Below, piece by piece: positions 15,001 through 22,784 of a stretch of DNA of 64,000 nt. The stretch's first letter is position 1. Each line of letters begins with the position of its first letter. This DNA is from Agrypnia vestita (Eukaryota; Arthropoda; Insecta; Trichoptera; Phryganeidae). The stretch spans positions 62,001 to 126,000 of the forward strand of contig JADDOH010002133.1 in the NCBI GenBank assembly GCA_016648135.1, in the 5' to 3' direction. Under the pieces are notes generated by a model that saw nothing but the letters and a program-made list of their open reading frames with translations, did no database searches and was not told the DNA's origin. The translations under genes were made by a program, and so were the position numbers.

Positions 15001-18000
15001 AGCGTAGTGGGAGGAAGTTTTTGTATACACACAGATGAAACCTTTCCCTAAAAACTTATGTAAATGATAGTACAAAATTACTGCAGAGCAAACTATCATT
15101 TGATTTTTATTGTATTCTAAACAGAATTATCAACTTATGCACGCTGGACACATATCATAAGCCTGTATCGCCATTTTTTTGTGTAGAAATGCATGTATCG
15201 GAATAAACAAATATGAGTATTTTTTTATCTGTCTTTTGTCAACATGTGCTTTATCGAAGTAACAAAGCCATCATTAATGTAAGATATAAGGGATTCACGA
15301 ATCAACAGTACATACCGATGAAAGTAGAATTCTCAAAAGCGTGATATTCTATCTTCAGAGAATGCGGTTGGAAGATAACACATTGAATGTACTCCACGTA
15401 CTTCAGGAGAGCAGCCGCCGCTGTTAGAGCATAAAACCTGAATGACAACATTAATCACAGATGGTAAAATAATAATAGGTTTGTTAGAACAAGATAATGA
15501 GTTTTATATTTCAAAAGTATGTTTAATATTTAGAATTATGTAAAATAAATGTGGAGAAAATAGTGAGAAAGTTGTGATGCAAGTTTAAATAGCACCCAAA
15601 GTATAGGACGCCCATGGAAGTCCAAGTACCAGTGGAGAGGTGGGTAATTTTAGAAGCCTCATAAATAGACTAGCTAACAGGAGAAGATCTAAGAAATTGC
15701 GTTACATGACAGAACGGAAGAGTGTAGAAATGATGTGAGGTTAGTTACATTTGATGATTTTTAATAAATTGTTCAATTTTCTAAGGACCTGTTGCTGACA
15801 AAAGTGAAGTGATATATGAAGTTGTGTGTTCATTAGTTGGCTTAGGAAAAATAACAGCATCAATGTAATTAATAAAATGTTACGAACTTGTGCATGAGCT
15901 GCAGCTGAACAGAGCTGTACTCCGGAGCACACAGATGCTGTATTTTCTGAAGGCCCTTTGGTTCAGAGAAGTGCCTTCTCTGTACAGCTGTTAACGTCGC
16001 ATTAGAGAACTGGTTCTGTATCACTCGGTACAGTTCTGACGGAACACCATCGCAGAAGGTGTGAGGTACTATTATCTGTAAAGTATAAATAGGCTTTAGT
16101 ACCGAAAAGAGAATTTTGATCAAGGTGTAATAATAATCTTGTCTCAATGTTCTTTTTAAATGCCAGTGGTTTAAAAAATTTTTTACCACACAAAGGTTTA
16201 ATCGTCTATAAAATGCTGGGAATCTTCCACAAACAGTACATTGAATTTGATTATACGACATTGAAAACAGTGTTTAATTCTGTCTCTGCAAGATCGAGAA
16301 GTGAGTGTAATTACGCTGTAATAAGTTTGGCGCATAAACACGCTCATGGCATTTAAAGGATTGAGACATGCAGTACGCAACAATTTAATTACAATCTGAA
16401 GGTGATCTAGCCATTGAAGTATTTTCACAGTGAAATAGATAGATTCTGATACTCCTGTTGGATTAGCCACTGTCTTATAGGGGTTAAATTAAAAATTATT
16501 TCAAAACAATAATTCATGTGAATAATATATATTAGGTCTCTACATATGCCTATAACTGTCTCGACACAAATTCTTCTAGCGAGACAGGTCCAACCCAAAT
16601 TATGAATTATCTGCCAATAAATACTAAATAAATAAATACCTAAATATTATTGAATCGTAACGGTAACAATTTAATTTTATTATATATGGGGTATAAAATG
16701 CAGCAATATCCAAAAAATTAACAAATTGTTTTGAATGCATTCACCGAGGATTACTAATTTATTCAAAAAAAAATTTTAAGAAAATTATAATATATTAAAT
16801 TAATCAAAGTATTGGCCATTGTTGTCTATGTACTTTTGGCATTTTAATGGAAGTTCATGGATGCCTTTGCTATAGAAATCCTGGGAACAGGAAACAATGA
16901 ATTCTTTAAAAACGTTTTTCACCACCTCATCGAAGTTTAATTTTTTCCCTTGTAAAAAGTTATCCAAATTCCGAAAAAATGGAAATCGATAGGTGCAAGT
17001 TCTGGCAAGTCAGGTGGGTGACAGTTTTGAAGTCAAAGCTCCTGTGACTTTAAGACGGTCTGTTGTGAAGTATGTGGACGAGCTTTGTCATGGAGAATTA
17101 GTGGACTATAGTAAATCACTAGTCTCAGTTGTCTGATAGCGAAAGCCATCATTTTATCTCAAGAAGCTGTAATGAATTATGCCGGTACAGGTCCACCGTG
17201 CAGTCACAAGCAGTTTTTTTTTACTGATTTGCGTTTGGGACATTATTTGGCTGCCTCCCCTTGGTCGAACATTTCTGATTATCATACAGGATCCAGTTTT
17301 CATCTTTGTGTAACAATCTGATTCAAAATTCCCTCATTTATGTGCCGACTCAATAAATTAAGGCAAGCCTCGACACGAGTCGCTGTTTTCCTTCAGTAAG
17401 TAAGAAAATAAATAGCTAATTCTGACCTGGTTTGAAATTAATCTGTTTTCGCTATAGCTTTATATTATATATAGGCTCGATTAGTATCAGCAATAGAAAA
17501 GTGTAAGTGAGAAGATGTATAAAAATGAATAGGTGGTAAGCCAATAAAGAAGGGTGTGCCATAATATTAGTTTGTACATAACATTATATAATTTCCGTCG
17601 TTGATAAATTAGTTTTGTTTAGCTAAACAGACACTTCTTTCTAAGCCCTATCTACTACACTATTTTTTCAAATCCAGACTCGTCCTGTTGGACGCTGTTG
17701 TTTTAAAAAAAAATGGTTTTGCATTCTTTCAATGACATATTTAAATTGATTTAATCATTGAAGAAAGATCTTCTTTCACAGGGTACAACTGAGAAATGTA
17801 GCATTCATGCACTCCCACCTTCTTGATGATCTCCTCCATTTCTCTCCTCATCCCTCAGATCTGAGGACTGCGATCAGAGAAGTTCCAGTTATTTTTTCCA
17901 CTTCGCAGTCCAACTGGTGGGGAATTTTCATTTTCCTCCCCATCCATCAATGTGGACCATTATCACAAGCTCCGAGTTATCGCGGGATATCAAGGACTCA

Positions 18001-20636
18001 TCTTAGGTTTTGGGAGTTTTGGTGAGAGTTCTGCAGGGACATTTGAGATGTCCCTGTGAATGGAGATATTTGTGTATCTCCTTTCAGTCCGTCAATTAAC
18101 TTAAATGTATTGTTGTTAACCGATTTTGAAGGCAGTTACAAATCAGACAATTTATTTGCCTACATATTAATCCAAAGTGTTTCTAACCTCTACCGGATGA
18201 AAGTAGTGTATGGTGGTAAGAGAATGGAGGTAGGAGTGTCGGTCACTCAGCTGACACAGAGTCAGCCGGGGCCTCTTCAGGTCCAAGGCTGCGATGCCCA
18301 CTTCCCCTCGTGCAGCACCGCGCCCTTCAGATACAGCTAAACAGTAAAAGAGAACTCATTATATGAAATTTAATTAATTTTTTGTAAATACAATATCTTG
18401 TATAAATAGCTTTCTTGAGGGGTATAAAAGCAAAGGCAGCAATATCCCACTGAAGTTTTTCTGAGAAAGAAACTTGTCAATACTTGAGAAAATTTCTCCG
18501 GAATCTATGAAACCTAAATCTTATTGAAAATAAGTTTATAAAAACAATCACCACTCCAGTATTCCTTTTGTATATAGTATATATGGACATTGCTGTATTT
18601 GCTACATGTAATAGTGGACATTGCTGCTTTTGCTATTTACATAATTAAATATTACTGTCTTCGCTATGACATTTCATTCTAAAATCAACTTCATCTGTAA
18701 CTTCAGTACGAAGCGGCCATTTTGTCATGTGACGCATCCTAGGGGGCTGATTAAGTGGATTTTGCTGCCTTTGCTTTTATACCGCTCAATTGAGTTAAAT
18801 ATATAAACAGACCGACTATAATACAAGAATCTGGCATGGTTGTATTACTCGTGGTAGAGCATGGTGTTGTTCTAGATCGACTGCTGCTCATAATACCTGG
18901 ATAAAAAACAAAAATATTTTGATAAGTCGGTGTTAGCAATAGTGGGCATTGTTACAAAACTATTTTTTTTACTTTTATATTTACTTTAAGGAACAATCGA
19001 TTTTTAAGTTCTGTAAAACGGGCTTTGTACGAAGTGTGTATGTGGAATGAAAAAATAATAAGAACCAAAACTTTAATCCTCGTCTTTATATAATCTGAAG
19101 TAAAATAAAATTAATCCCGTTTTTATTTCATATTCATAGTCAATACTTTACCTCTAGAATTTCCTGAAGTATTCCTGTATTTGGGTGTCCACATGTCCCT
19201 GTTGGATGATATATCCAGGACACTAGCGGAGCGCGCGTTTCCGCTGGAATTAGATGTTGTGGTTTTGTGCCCACTTGTGGATGCGGGGAAGGGTCTAAAT
19301 GGTGCAATAATATTATTAAATTCAACACATGATCGTACAACGTGTAATGTAAATGTTATCTGTAATCGCACACATGGAATCCTCGTAAGATGTGAATACC
19401 ATTTCTTTTTCTTCGTTATAATATTTTTTTGTCATTATTCACTCAGTGGAAATTATATATTATATATAGTGGATTAATACCTACTTTTTTCATTTAGTTA
19501 TTTTTAAAACATTATTGGAACACCATTCTTTCCAATATTTTTGTGTAGATGTATGAGATATGGACATGAGACAATACATGAAAGACTGATGGCACAAGGA
19601 AAAGACGAGGGAATATCACAGACGGTTGGGTGATTCGATGATGTCTGCAAACAATGGCTCACTTCAGGGAGCCACCAGGAATGCTGCAAATCAGAAAGGA
19701 TGGTGCTGCAGATTTGGCTGTGGTGTCTTCGTGCTGTTATAGAGACCACTACCGCCAAGAGTTATATACTGTCATCTTCTCTGGTCTAAATGTTACCACA
19801 AATGAAAAATTGTATTTGCAGCGGGATAATTCCATCACAAGAAATGAACATACCACATTTATAAGCTGAGTTCTCACTTTTGAGAAAGCTGTGGTGTGCC
19901 TTGTATAAGTTGAGTGCACATGGGTGGCTGATTTAAAAAATACTTTTTTCTGTTTTTAGCATAATTTTCTGCTCTATGAAACAAATCTTGATGTTTTAAA
20001 ATTCCAAAAAATATGCACATATTCTGATGAATTTTATGTAAAGCGGGACGAAAATGAAGATTCCGCTAATTATGAAAAGTGATTTTTTTTATGAATATGT
20101 ACACGTATTGTTTCTTTGTTCTATTTTCACTTCTTTTTACTGGTCAACTTCCTCTAACAAACAAATCGTTTTTGAAAAAATCTATGCTTTTTATTTAATT
20201 ATAACCGTTGCCATTGATCAAACAACCGGCCCCATAAGTGTCTATGAAATGCTAGAAATTATTGTCGAAAAATAATAGATTGACTTTAAATATACAACAT
20301 TGAAAATTGTGTCACCAACGCATATAGCTTGGCATGTAAACGCACCCATAGCATTCGAAAGGCTATTTTTATGACTACTGATCAAACAACTAGCCCTTAA
20401 ACTAATATTTTCAAATATTTGCTCAACTAAATTAAATAGTAGACTGACCTTTTTCTTGAAGATCCTGACGGCACTGGTGGAGGTCCCATCCTGGTATTGT
20501 TTGATTCAGGAATGTTGACTAGTCCATCAAAAGAATACTTTGGTGTTTTAATTAATAACTTTGAAGGGGCTAATGCCGAATAAACAACTCCTAGAACAAT
20601 TTCAGGTGTATTGTTTTGTGTAATACGTACAGCCAT
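1..20636 (-). CDS. MSH4: MSH4, meiotic MutS homologue 4 (18 exons seen, 3' end beyond left edge)
   Basis: MSH4 pairs with MSH5 to form a meiosis-specific clamp that binds recombination intermediates and promotes crossovers; unlike other MutS proteins it does not repair mismatches. I joined exons 20449-20636, 19152-19294, 18813-18896, 18188-18336, 15888-16075, 15316-15437, 13852-14078, 12295-12489, 7866-7966, 6954-7182, 5932-6035, 4838-4940, 3618-3734, 3378-3479, 2132-2245, 1978-2048, 204-341 and 1-83. Phases agree at all 17 junctions and give about 819 codons without a stop; vertebrate MSH4 is about 936 residues. Order: Ser/Thr-rich tail without a mismatch-recognition domain I, connector (about residues 135-290), lever/clamp (about 291-610), ATPase (about 611 onward) with GPNMGGKT near residue 663 and VIIDEL near 739. 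Introns are full of transposons but the coding sequence looks intact. Higher Diptera such as Drosophila have lost MSH4, so the host is not a Drosophila-like fly. Confidence 0.93.
204..341 (-). CDS. MSH4: MSH4 exon 17 (ATPase switch)
   Basis: Reads [20 protein letters not shown], then [14 protein letters not shown] and [14 protein letters not shown] follows Walker B in MSH4, and TTHF is the His switch (ATHF in most relatives). Two AG acceptors lie close together; only the outer one, after TTTCTAG, restores RGTSSEEG. Confidence 0.95.
382..851. repeat. Dispersed element with inverted ends, in MSH4 intron 16
   Basis: The ends are inverted copies of ACCCATCAAAAAT (382-394 and 839-851). Inside, a block of about 50 bp at 391-440 recurs at 632-681, and a run near 486 resembles the ACGGACAGACAACGAAATTA stretches near 24045 (inverted) and 59090. 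The same end also appears near 24645-24675. No coding capacity seen. Confidence 0.5.
860..1970. other. MSH4 intron 16, no recognised feature
   Basis: AT-rich intron sequence. Short open frames occur on both strands but none shows a domain or splice context. A short GGATCCGGGAAGAGA/TCTCTTTTCCCGGGACTGG inverted pair near 1578-1635 is the only structure noticed. Confidence 0.4.
1978..2048 (-). CDS. MSH4: MSH4 exon 16 (Walker B; Cys for Gly)
   Basis: Reads [20 protein letters not shown] then ELC and two bases of an Arg codon. VIIDE is Walker B. Relatives have DELGRG; here the codon after DEL is TGC (Cys), one base from Gly. Acceptor AATTCCAG, donor AG|GTGGCA. Confidence 0.93.
2132..2245 (-). CDS. 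MSH4: MSH4 exon 15 (ATPase signature)
   Basis: Reads [20 protein letters not shown], then [18 protein letters not shown]. The NSSTY stretch is the ABC-type signature of MutS ATPases (N-STF in relatives). Flanked by acceptor ATCGACAG and donor GAG|GTATTT, both phase 0. Confidence 0.95.
2499..3049. mobile_element. hAT-type miniature element
   Basis: Terminal inverted repeats start TAGGGATGCATC on both sides. The flanks AAAATAAC (2491-2498) and AAATTAAC (3050-3057) form an 8-bp target duplication with one mismatch, as expected for hAT transposition. No transposase remains; a tRNA-derived SINE has inserted in the middle. It lies in MSH4 intron 14. Confidence 0.82.
2733..2885 (+). mobile_element. 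tRNA-derived SINE (family S1)
   Basis: A tRNA-like head has A-box-like TGGTGCAGTGGTCA and B box GGTTCGAGTCCC, followed by a tail ending ATTGATGCGACATGTATTCC. Related copies lie at 25420-25545 (minus), 49499-49670, 58190-58500 (split), and a tail-only copy at 53393-53450. It is nested in the hAT-type element. Confidence 0.75.
3378..3479 (-). CDS. MSH4: MSH4 exon 14 (Walker A)
   Basis: Reads [20 protein letters not shown] then [22 protein letters not shown] is the Walker A loop; most MSH proteins have GPNM(S/G/A)GKS, so the Thr is a conservative change. Acceptor TTTTTCAG, donor CAG|GTAAAT. Confidence 0.97.
3618..3734 (-). CDS. MSH4: MSH4 exon 13 (start of ATPase domain)
   Basis: Reads [20 protein letters not shown], then [23 protein letters not shown] and HPML are the standard MutS V entry motifs. 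I place the donor at GTG|GTGAAT because it joins in phase 0 to the exon that carries Walker A. Confidence 0.92.
3916..4232 (+). repeat. Dispersed repeat family R1, copy 1
   Basis: An element of about 315 bp beginning TAACCCATAAAAAC, with ACTCCCTTTCTC near the left end and the inverted AGAAAGGGAGTAA at the right end. The conserved core includes GATCACGGGAAAAGGGTTAA. Other copies: 14225-14526, 41542-41855 and a longer inverted one at 62569-63333. Non-coding, so a non-autonomous DNA element is likely. Confidence 0.7.
4838..4940 (-). CDS. MSH4: MSH4 exon 12 (lever, end)
   Basis: Reads [20 protein letters not shown] then [14 protein letters not shown], the CLYKL---V--LD-L-S-A helix that precedes the ATPase domain. 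Acceptor ATTTCCAG, donor CAG|GTAAAC. Confidence 0.94.
5150..5245 (+). pseudogene. RTE-type LINE fragment (ORF C-terminus)
   Basis: Translates as [20 protein letters not shown] plus DL, the M--GK-EG-R-RGR---W-D motif that follows the reverse transcriptase in insect RTE retrotransposons. About 100 bp, intronic, decayed. Confidence 0.6.
5535..5620 (+). repeat. Possible pogo/Tigger-type terminal repeat
   Basis: CAGTGGAACCTCGTTAATTC resembles the CAGTGGAACCTCG-type ends of pogo-like elements, and a shorter inverted echo (GAACCCCATTAATTCGAAAT) follows. No partner end or transposase was found. A related TTAACGAGGTTTTACTG lies near 23018. Confidence 0.3.
5932..6035 (-). CDS. MSH4: MSH4 exon 11 (lever, second half)
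   Basis: Reads [20 protein letters not shown], then [14 protein letters not shown], matching the family's MN-RC-ESL-EI--MT. Donor AT|GTATGT is strong and gives the right phase into exon 12. Confidence 0.92.
6279..6756. mobile_element. Foldback-type element F1, copy 1
   Basis: Inverted ends: CAGGGTGTAACAGAGCTAGT at 6279 and its near complement ending CTGTGTTACACCCTG at 6756. Related ends occur at 12004-12043, 26100-26133, 37495-37515 and 43360-43390. This copy carries an inserted RTE tail. It lies in MSH4 intron 10. Confidence 0.65.
6317..6480 (-). mobile_element. RTE-type LINE 3' end
   Basis: TCTTCTTCTCGTGCCCTCTC is the reverse complement of an RTE 3' end that finishes in a (GAA)n run. The following 150 bp shows no coding. 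It is nested in foldback element F1. Confidence 0.5.
6954..7182 (-). CDS. MSH4: MSH4 exon 10 (clamp)
   Basis: Starts [20 protein letters not shown], the very conserved C-AV---IN--LD-ARR-Y motif of MSH4, then YSLPLR and RGFHI. Ends LPSIFLE at donor GAG|GTATTT. Acceptor TTTTTTAACAG. Clearly orthologous to the MSH4 clamp region. Confidence 0.95.
7310..7620 (-). repeat. Penelope-like 3' tail, degenerate
   Basis: The reverse complement near 7320-7352 contains ACTGAAGACGTCCCAGTAAG followed by CGTCAAAAATG, the layout of Penelope-like 3' tails. The GAAA half of the ribozyme core is mutated to CAAA. The G-rich stretch at 7395-7475 is unexplained. Confidence 0.35.
7866..7966 (-). CDS. MSH4: MSH4 exon 9 (lever/clamp)
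   Basis: Reads [20 protein letters not shown] and GAAAQHQ, between acceptor ATGTTACAG and donor CG|GTAAT. Homologous to the family's LED-RF--I-E-IK-VI segment. The split Arg codon is completed in exon 10. Confidence 0.92.
8331..8545 (-). mobile_element. Inverted-repeat element enclosing a tRNA-like sequence, copy 1
   Basis: Arms 8331-8376 and 8500-8545 are 46-bp near-perfect inverted repeats. Between them, on the minus strand (8396-8467), lies a tRNA-like sequence with D-arm-like TAATTGGATAACGC, B box GGTTCGAATCCC and nearly complementary acceptor-like ends; its T stem pairs poorly. A relative lies at 50398-50745. Confidence 0.65.
8881..9048 (+). mobile_element. tRNA-derived SINE with A-rich tail (family S2)
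   Basis: A tRNA-like head with B box GGGTTTGATTCC, a body containing GGGCCCCTTGGCTTATTGAA, and an A-rich tail (9021-9045). It lies in MSH4 intron 8. Confidence 0.6.
9236..9274 (+). repeat. Interstitial telomere-type (TTAGG)7 tract
   Basis: Seven perfect TTAGG units at 9236-9270 then TTAG. TTAGG is the canonical insect telomere repeat. About 25 bp further on, a 14-bp perfect inverted repeat (TTTTTACATTATAA and its complement) leads directly into the LINE. Confidence 0.85.
9326..11471 (+). pseudogene. LINE ORF2: reverse transcriptase and C-terminal domain, one frameshift
   Basis: A nearly intact frame covers 9326-11032 and, after a single frame change near 10998, continues to the stop at 11471. 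Reverse transcriptase motifs: [50 protein letters not shown] and the catalytic FADDLKLF. The tail [20 protein letters not shown] is typical of jockey/CR1-type proteins. The endonuclease is absent, so it cannot be autonomous. One frameshift in about 2.1 kb implies a fairly recent insertion. Related C-termini occur at 33657-34075 and 56451-56870. Confidence 0.88.
9326..11890 (+). mobile_element. Jockey/CR1-type LINE, 5'-truncated
   Basis: The remains run from the linker between endonuclease and reverse transcriptase to an A/T-rich 3' end (GAATTAAATTAAATAAATTA). All of ORF1 and the endonuclease are missing. The coding part is described separately. It lies in the large MSH4 intron 8, sense strand opposite to the gene. 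Sequence from 11475 to 11890 is 3' UTR with repeated CTTCTTGAATTTCAGA-like blocks. Confidence 0.85.
11905..11960 (+). repeat. Fragment of LINE 3' tail family L2
   Basis: GAAGACACTTGTAATTGGGA and flanks match, in reverse orientation, the tails at 38777-39120 and 40629-40985. This is the third, shortest copy. Confidence 0.55.
12295..12489 (-). CDS. MSH4: MSH4 exon 8 (lever domain; GC splice donor)
   Basis: Sixty-five codons from [20 protein letters not shown] to GQWFHTVKQ, aligning with the MSH4 stretch that contains the LK-T-E--- helix. Acceptor TTTTTTTTCAG. No GT donor keeps the frame into exon 9, but CAG|GCGAGT does so at phase 0. That is a GC-AG intron with an otherwise good consensus. Confidence 0.88.
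12945..13612 (+). pseudogene. piggyBac-type transposase relic (C-terminal Cys-rich domain)
   Basis: The frame ending at 13612 reads [20 protein letters not shown] then [16 protein letters not shown]-x2-C-x11-C-x2-C-x4-C-x2-H is the zinc-binding C-terminus of piggyBac transposases. The DDD catalytic core is missing. A short frame [17 protein letters not shown] at 12945 may be a remnant N-terminus, which would make this an internally deleted copy. It lies in MSH4 intron 7. The ends were not found. Confidence 0.6.
13852..14078 (-). CDS. MSH4: MSH4 exon 7 (lever domain)
   Basis: Reads [17 protein letters not shown], then [19 protein letters not shown] and [15 protein letters not shown]. These are the MutS III signatures (nucleating LEL, GGLR-LR, R---V-EL). 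Acceptor CTGTACAG, donor CAG|GTAATC, phase 0. A piggyBac-type relic lies in the intron after this exon. Confidence 0.95.
14225..14526 (+). repeat. Dispersed repeat family R1, copy 2
   Basis: Same order as copy 1: TAACCCATAAAAACC, ATACTCCCTTTCTC, GATCACGGGAAAAGGGTTAA, and a right end AGAAAGGAAGTAA. It lies 28 bp upstream of the palindrome-rich stretch in MSH4 intron 6. Confidence 0.7.
14666..14758. repeat. Short inverted repeat
   Basis: TGACGTCACTTGACCTTG near 14676 and AGGTCAAGTGACATCACA near 14738 are near-perfect complements, enclosing about 45 bp. Probably the remains of a small foldback element. Confidence 0.45.
15316..15437 (-). CDS. MSH4: MSH4 exon 6 (connector/lever boundary)
   Basis: Reads [18 protein letters not shown], matching the conserved AAALLKY-E-IQ helix of MSH4, then SLKIEYH and ENSTFI. 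Acceptor CATTCAG, donor G|GTATGT. The last base starts an Asp codon completed in exon 7, the expected ID of the family. Confidence 0.94.
15888..16075 (-). CDS. MSH4: MSH4 exon 5 (connector domain)
   Basis: Begins [15 protein letters not shown] after acceptor ACTTTACAG. It includes [16 protein letters not shown], the counterpart of the family's RKYFNE-KGLE motif, and ends QLMHK split at donor AA|GTTCGT. Confidence 0.92.
16798..17340 (-). pseudogene. mariner-type transposase relic (C-terminal half)
   Basis: Minus-strand frames read [15 protein letters not shown], the family's D-ARPH motif with a catalytic Asp, then [20 protein letters not shown] with the next catalytic Asp (APIDFHFF), and [18 protein letters not shown]. 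Several stops and frame changes interrupt it, so it is dead. GGGGTATAAAATGCAGC at 16688 may be its terminal repeat. Confidence 0.78.
18188..18336 (-). CDS. MSH4: MSH4 exon 4 (start of connector domain)
   Basis: Contains [19 protein letters not shown], closely matching the MSH4 hallmark EGRG-ARGE-G-A--DL at the start of the conserved region. Ends with HPVE at donor GAG|GTTAGA, phase 0. This segment separates MSH4 from other MutS paralogues. Confidence 0.93.
18416..18788. mobile_element. Miniature element with GGTATAAAAGC ends
   Basis: Inverted ends: GGTATAAAAGCAAAGGCAGC (left, from about 18420) and its complement ending near 18784. The same end occurs singly at 16688 (left type) and 53350-53388 (right type). 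Non-coding; it almost fills MSH4 intron 3. Confidence 0.6.
18813..18896 (-). CDS. MSH4: MSH4 exon 3
   Basis: Residues 111-138, [15 protein letters not shown] through DSCIIV, after a strong acceptor TTTTTTATCCAG. The end of the Ser/Thr-rich tail leads into the first conserved beta strand (IIV). Donor G|GTCTGT; the split codon GCT is completed in exon 4. Confidence 0.85.
19152..19294 (-). CDS. MSH4: MSH4 exon 2 (Ser/Thr-rich linker)
   Basis: Residues 63-110, beginning [13 protein letters not shown] after acceptor CATTTAG and ending SGNSR plus one base at donor G|GTAAAG. Low-complexity Ser/Thr/Asn-rich sequence like the disordered N-terminal tail of MSH4. The frame joins exons 1 and 3 without change. 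Confidence 0.75.
19530..19790 (+). pseudogene. RTE-type LINE C-terminal fragment
   Basis: Readings include [18 protein letters not shown] and [19 protein letters not shown], matching the -GK-EG-R--GRP---W-DD--- and downstream tail of RTE-family proteins, followed by ETTTAKSY. Stops and frame changes throughout. Located in MSH4 intron 1. Confidence 0.6.
20449..20636 (-). CDS. MSH4: MSH4 exon 1 (N-terminal tail)
   Basis: Codes for residues 1-62, starting MAVRITQ at the ATG on 20636-20634. An in-frame ATG lies further upstream at 20675, but a pyrimidine-rich TTTTTCAG sits between the two, so I read the upstream part as a 5'-UTR intron end. The exon ends SSRK plus two bases at donor AG|GTCAGT. 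The sequence is Pro/Ser-rich and not conserved, as in MSH4 N-termini elsewhere, so the exact start is the least certain point of the model. Confidence 0.75.
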
Positions 20637-20699
20637 TATAAATAAATAAATATCTGAAAAATAAAAGAACAGCATCTTTCTATGTAAAATTAAAGTTCA

Positions 20700-22440
20700 T
20701 TTTATTTCGGATGAGAAAAACTATTACAGGCGTATGCAATACATAATATTGTTGCTTATAATATTAAGTAAGTTAGACAATAAGAATATTTTCAATAATA
20801 ACATTTTTTCTAAATAAAATACTAAGCATTTAATTTTATGAATTAAAGTAAAATAATTTAGTTAACACCTTAACTTTAGATTAGATACAAAATCTACATG
20901 TTTTAAGAACAATGTTATTTGCTTCAGAATGAGCTACACTAAATTTTTAATTTTAATACATGAACTGGACTTTGAAAAAAGTTTAAAATTTCTGACTGCA
21001 TACCCATTGTATTTCTGTTGCCAAATTTTGAAACATTTGGACGATTACCCAATAGCTTTTTTCCTTTTTGGCGATTCACAAACTTATCACCTTGCATTAC
21101 ATTCATTTTGTAAAACTTTAAAGCTTCCTCACCTTTAACTTTAAGAACAATTGAAAATCTACGTTAAACGGCGGTAAAACTTTCGCTTCTGTGTCTAGTG
21201 TCTATGCACTAAAACGAACGGCTAGAAAATATCAAGTCTCACTAGAAATGTGTGCCGCACTGATCTGTATAGTAAAATTACATTATTTGTGAATATCTGA
21301 ATATCGCAAAGTTTCTCCAGGAGACAGCATAAATAGCCTGCCTGATATAATTGCAATAATGAAACATAATAAGTTCATGGAAACAGATCTTATACACAAT
21401 CTTGTACGAAATGTCAAATGTCAACAATTGTATAATTATTATAACGGAAATATTTGGACACGTTGACTAAAGAAATTAATAAATGTAGGTACATATGTGA
21501 AACAAAATGATTTCTACCAATTTTTTTAATGATATTTTATTTATTTGATTAGGAATCGCAACAGTAAAATAATTTTAAAAAAGAAGGAATGGACAATGGA
21601 TATGTAAGCATATCAATAACAGAAATCTACGATAAAAAATAAAATATCATGAAGCAAAATAACTAAATAATCAAAACACAAACTAAACTGAGATTAAATA
21701 AAATACAAAATTAACAAGAATATGTGAGCGGACAAACATTTATAAGTGTGCGACCGCACATTCGCACACCTTTAAAGGGAACATTGTTCACGAGCTGTTA
21801 AAAATTTAAATAAAAATTAAATATGGGAAACGATTGGAGAAGAAGTGACGATAACGATGAAGGTCAAAGTGTTTCGCTAGAGAAATTGGGCCTGAAATGT
21901 TAAAAATCTAAATATAATAAATAAAGTGGAATGCGACTGGGGAAAAAAGCAACGATTATGAGGATTAAATCTGGAGAAACAGAAAGGCCAAATCATTTAA
22001 CATGGTTTACGCCTCTACAAATTTTAAAGTGTATCTGTTTTGTTTCCAAGGTAGGTATGTTGTGTCGTTATTCTAAGACATATTTTTGAACGTTTAACAA
22101 GATAATTTACGTATCGTAAAATTCCGTTGAATCTTGGATTTGTGAAGTGAATTTATGATGTTGATAAATCTGGCCGAGTTGGTAGTATTTTTCTCACAAA
22201 CGTCATCGCTACGTGGTTTAAATCAGTCAATCGCTTTTGCGCGGGTCTTAGGTAAATACGGAGAATTAAAATCACTACGGAAACATTATTTGATTTAATA
22301 AAAATGGTGTACGATTAGATATTCATATCGATTTATCGAGTAAATCTTCTTTGGTCACGTAAAGTAAATTCTAATCGTCAAAGATCACCTTCACACGGGG
22401 TCACGTTACTTTATCCAGTAAGGAAAAATGCAAAATAAAT
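20700..22440. other. Intergenic region upstream of MSH4, nothing recognised
   Basis: AT-rich sequence with only short, domain-free open frames. The MSH4 promoter and 5' UTR should lie within the first part, but no core promoter motif stands out. Confidence 0.4.
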
Positions 22441-22740
22441 ATTAACGTTATTTTATTTATTTATTTATTTAATGATCATGGAAGACCAACAGCACAACAA
22501 AGAAGCATAGAAAACATTGATATAATATAGATGGCCAATTACAGGTCTCCACATTTAGATATATGTTAGTAATGATAAATATTTGTGAATTAAACTAAGG
22601 CATATTAAAAATTATTTAGAAAGAAAGAATAAAAAATTTAAACAAAAGAAAAAGAAACTTAATTATTAACAGAAAAACATAGGCATGTTAAAAAATAATA
22701 CAAAGAGAAAATTTATGTACGTATGTACGTTATGTAATTT
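22440..22740 (-). mobile_element. LINE 3' UTR with (TTTA)n end, copy A
   Basis: About 290 bp nearly identical to 32612-32937, beginning in a (TTTA)n run and containing CATGGAAGACCAACAGCACA. In copy B the same segment is the 3' UTR of a jockey/CR1-type LINE, so this is a solitary tail of that family. Confidence 0.7.
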
Positions 22741-22784
22741 GCCAGATCAGAAGACTTGCCTGTTGTTTGATCAGAAGTTAGAGT

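Noticed and set aside
15590..15750. Possible LINE fragment ([12 protein letters not shown])
   Set aside because: The GRP-W phrase resembles RTE proteins but nothing else around it supports the match.
20637..20675. Upstream in-frame ATG of MSH4 at 20675
   Set aside because: Between it and the chosen ATG lies a pyrimidine tract ending TTTTTCAG, a likely 3' splice site, and the extra residues (MLFFYFSDIYLFI) are unlike any MSH4 terminus.
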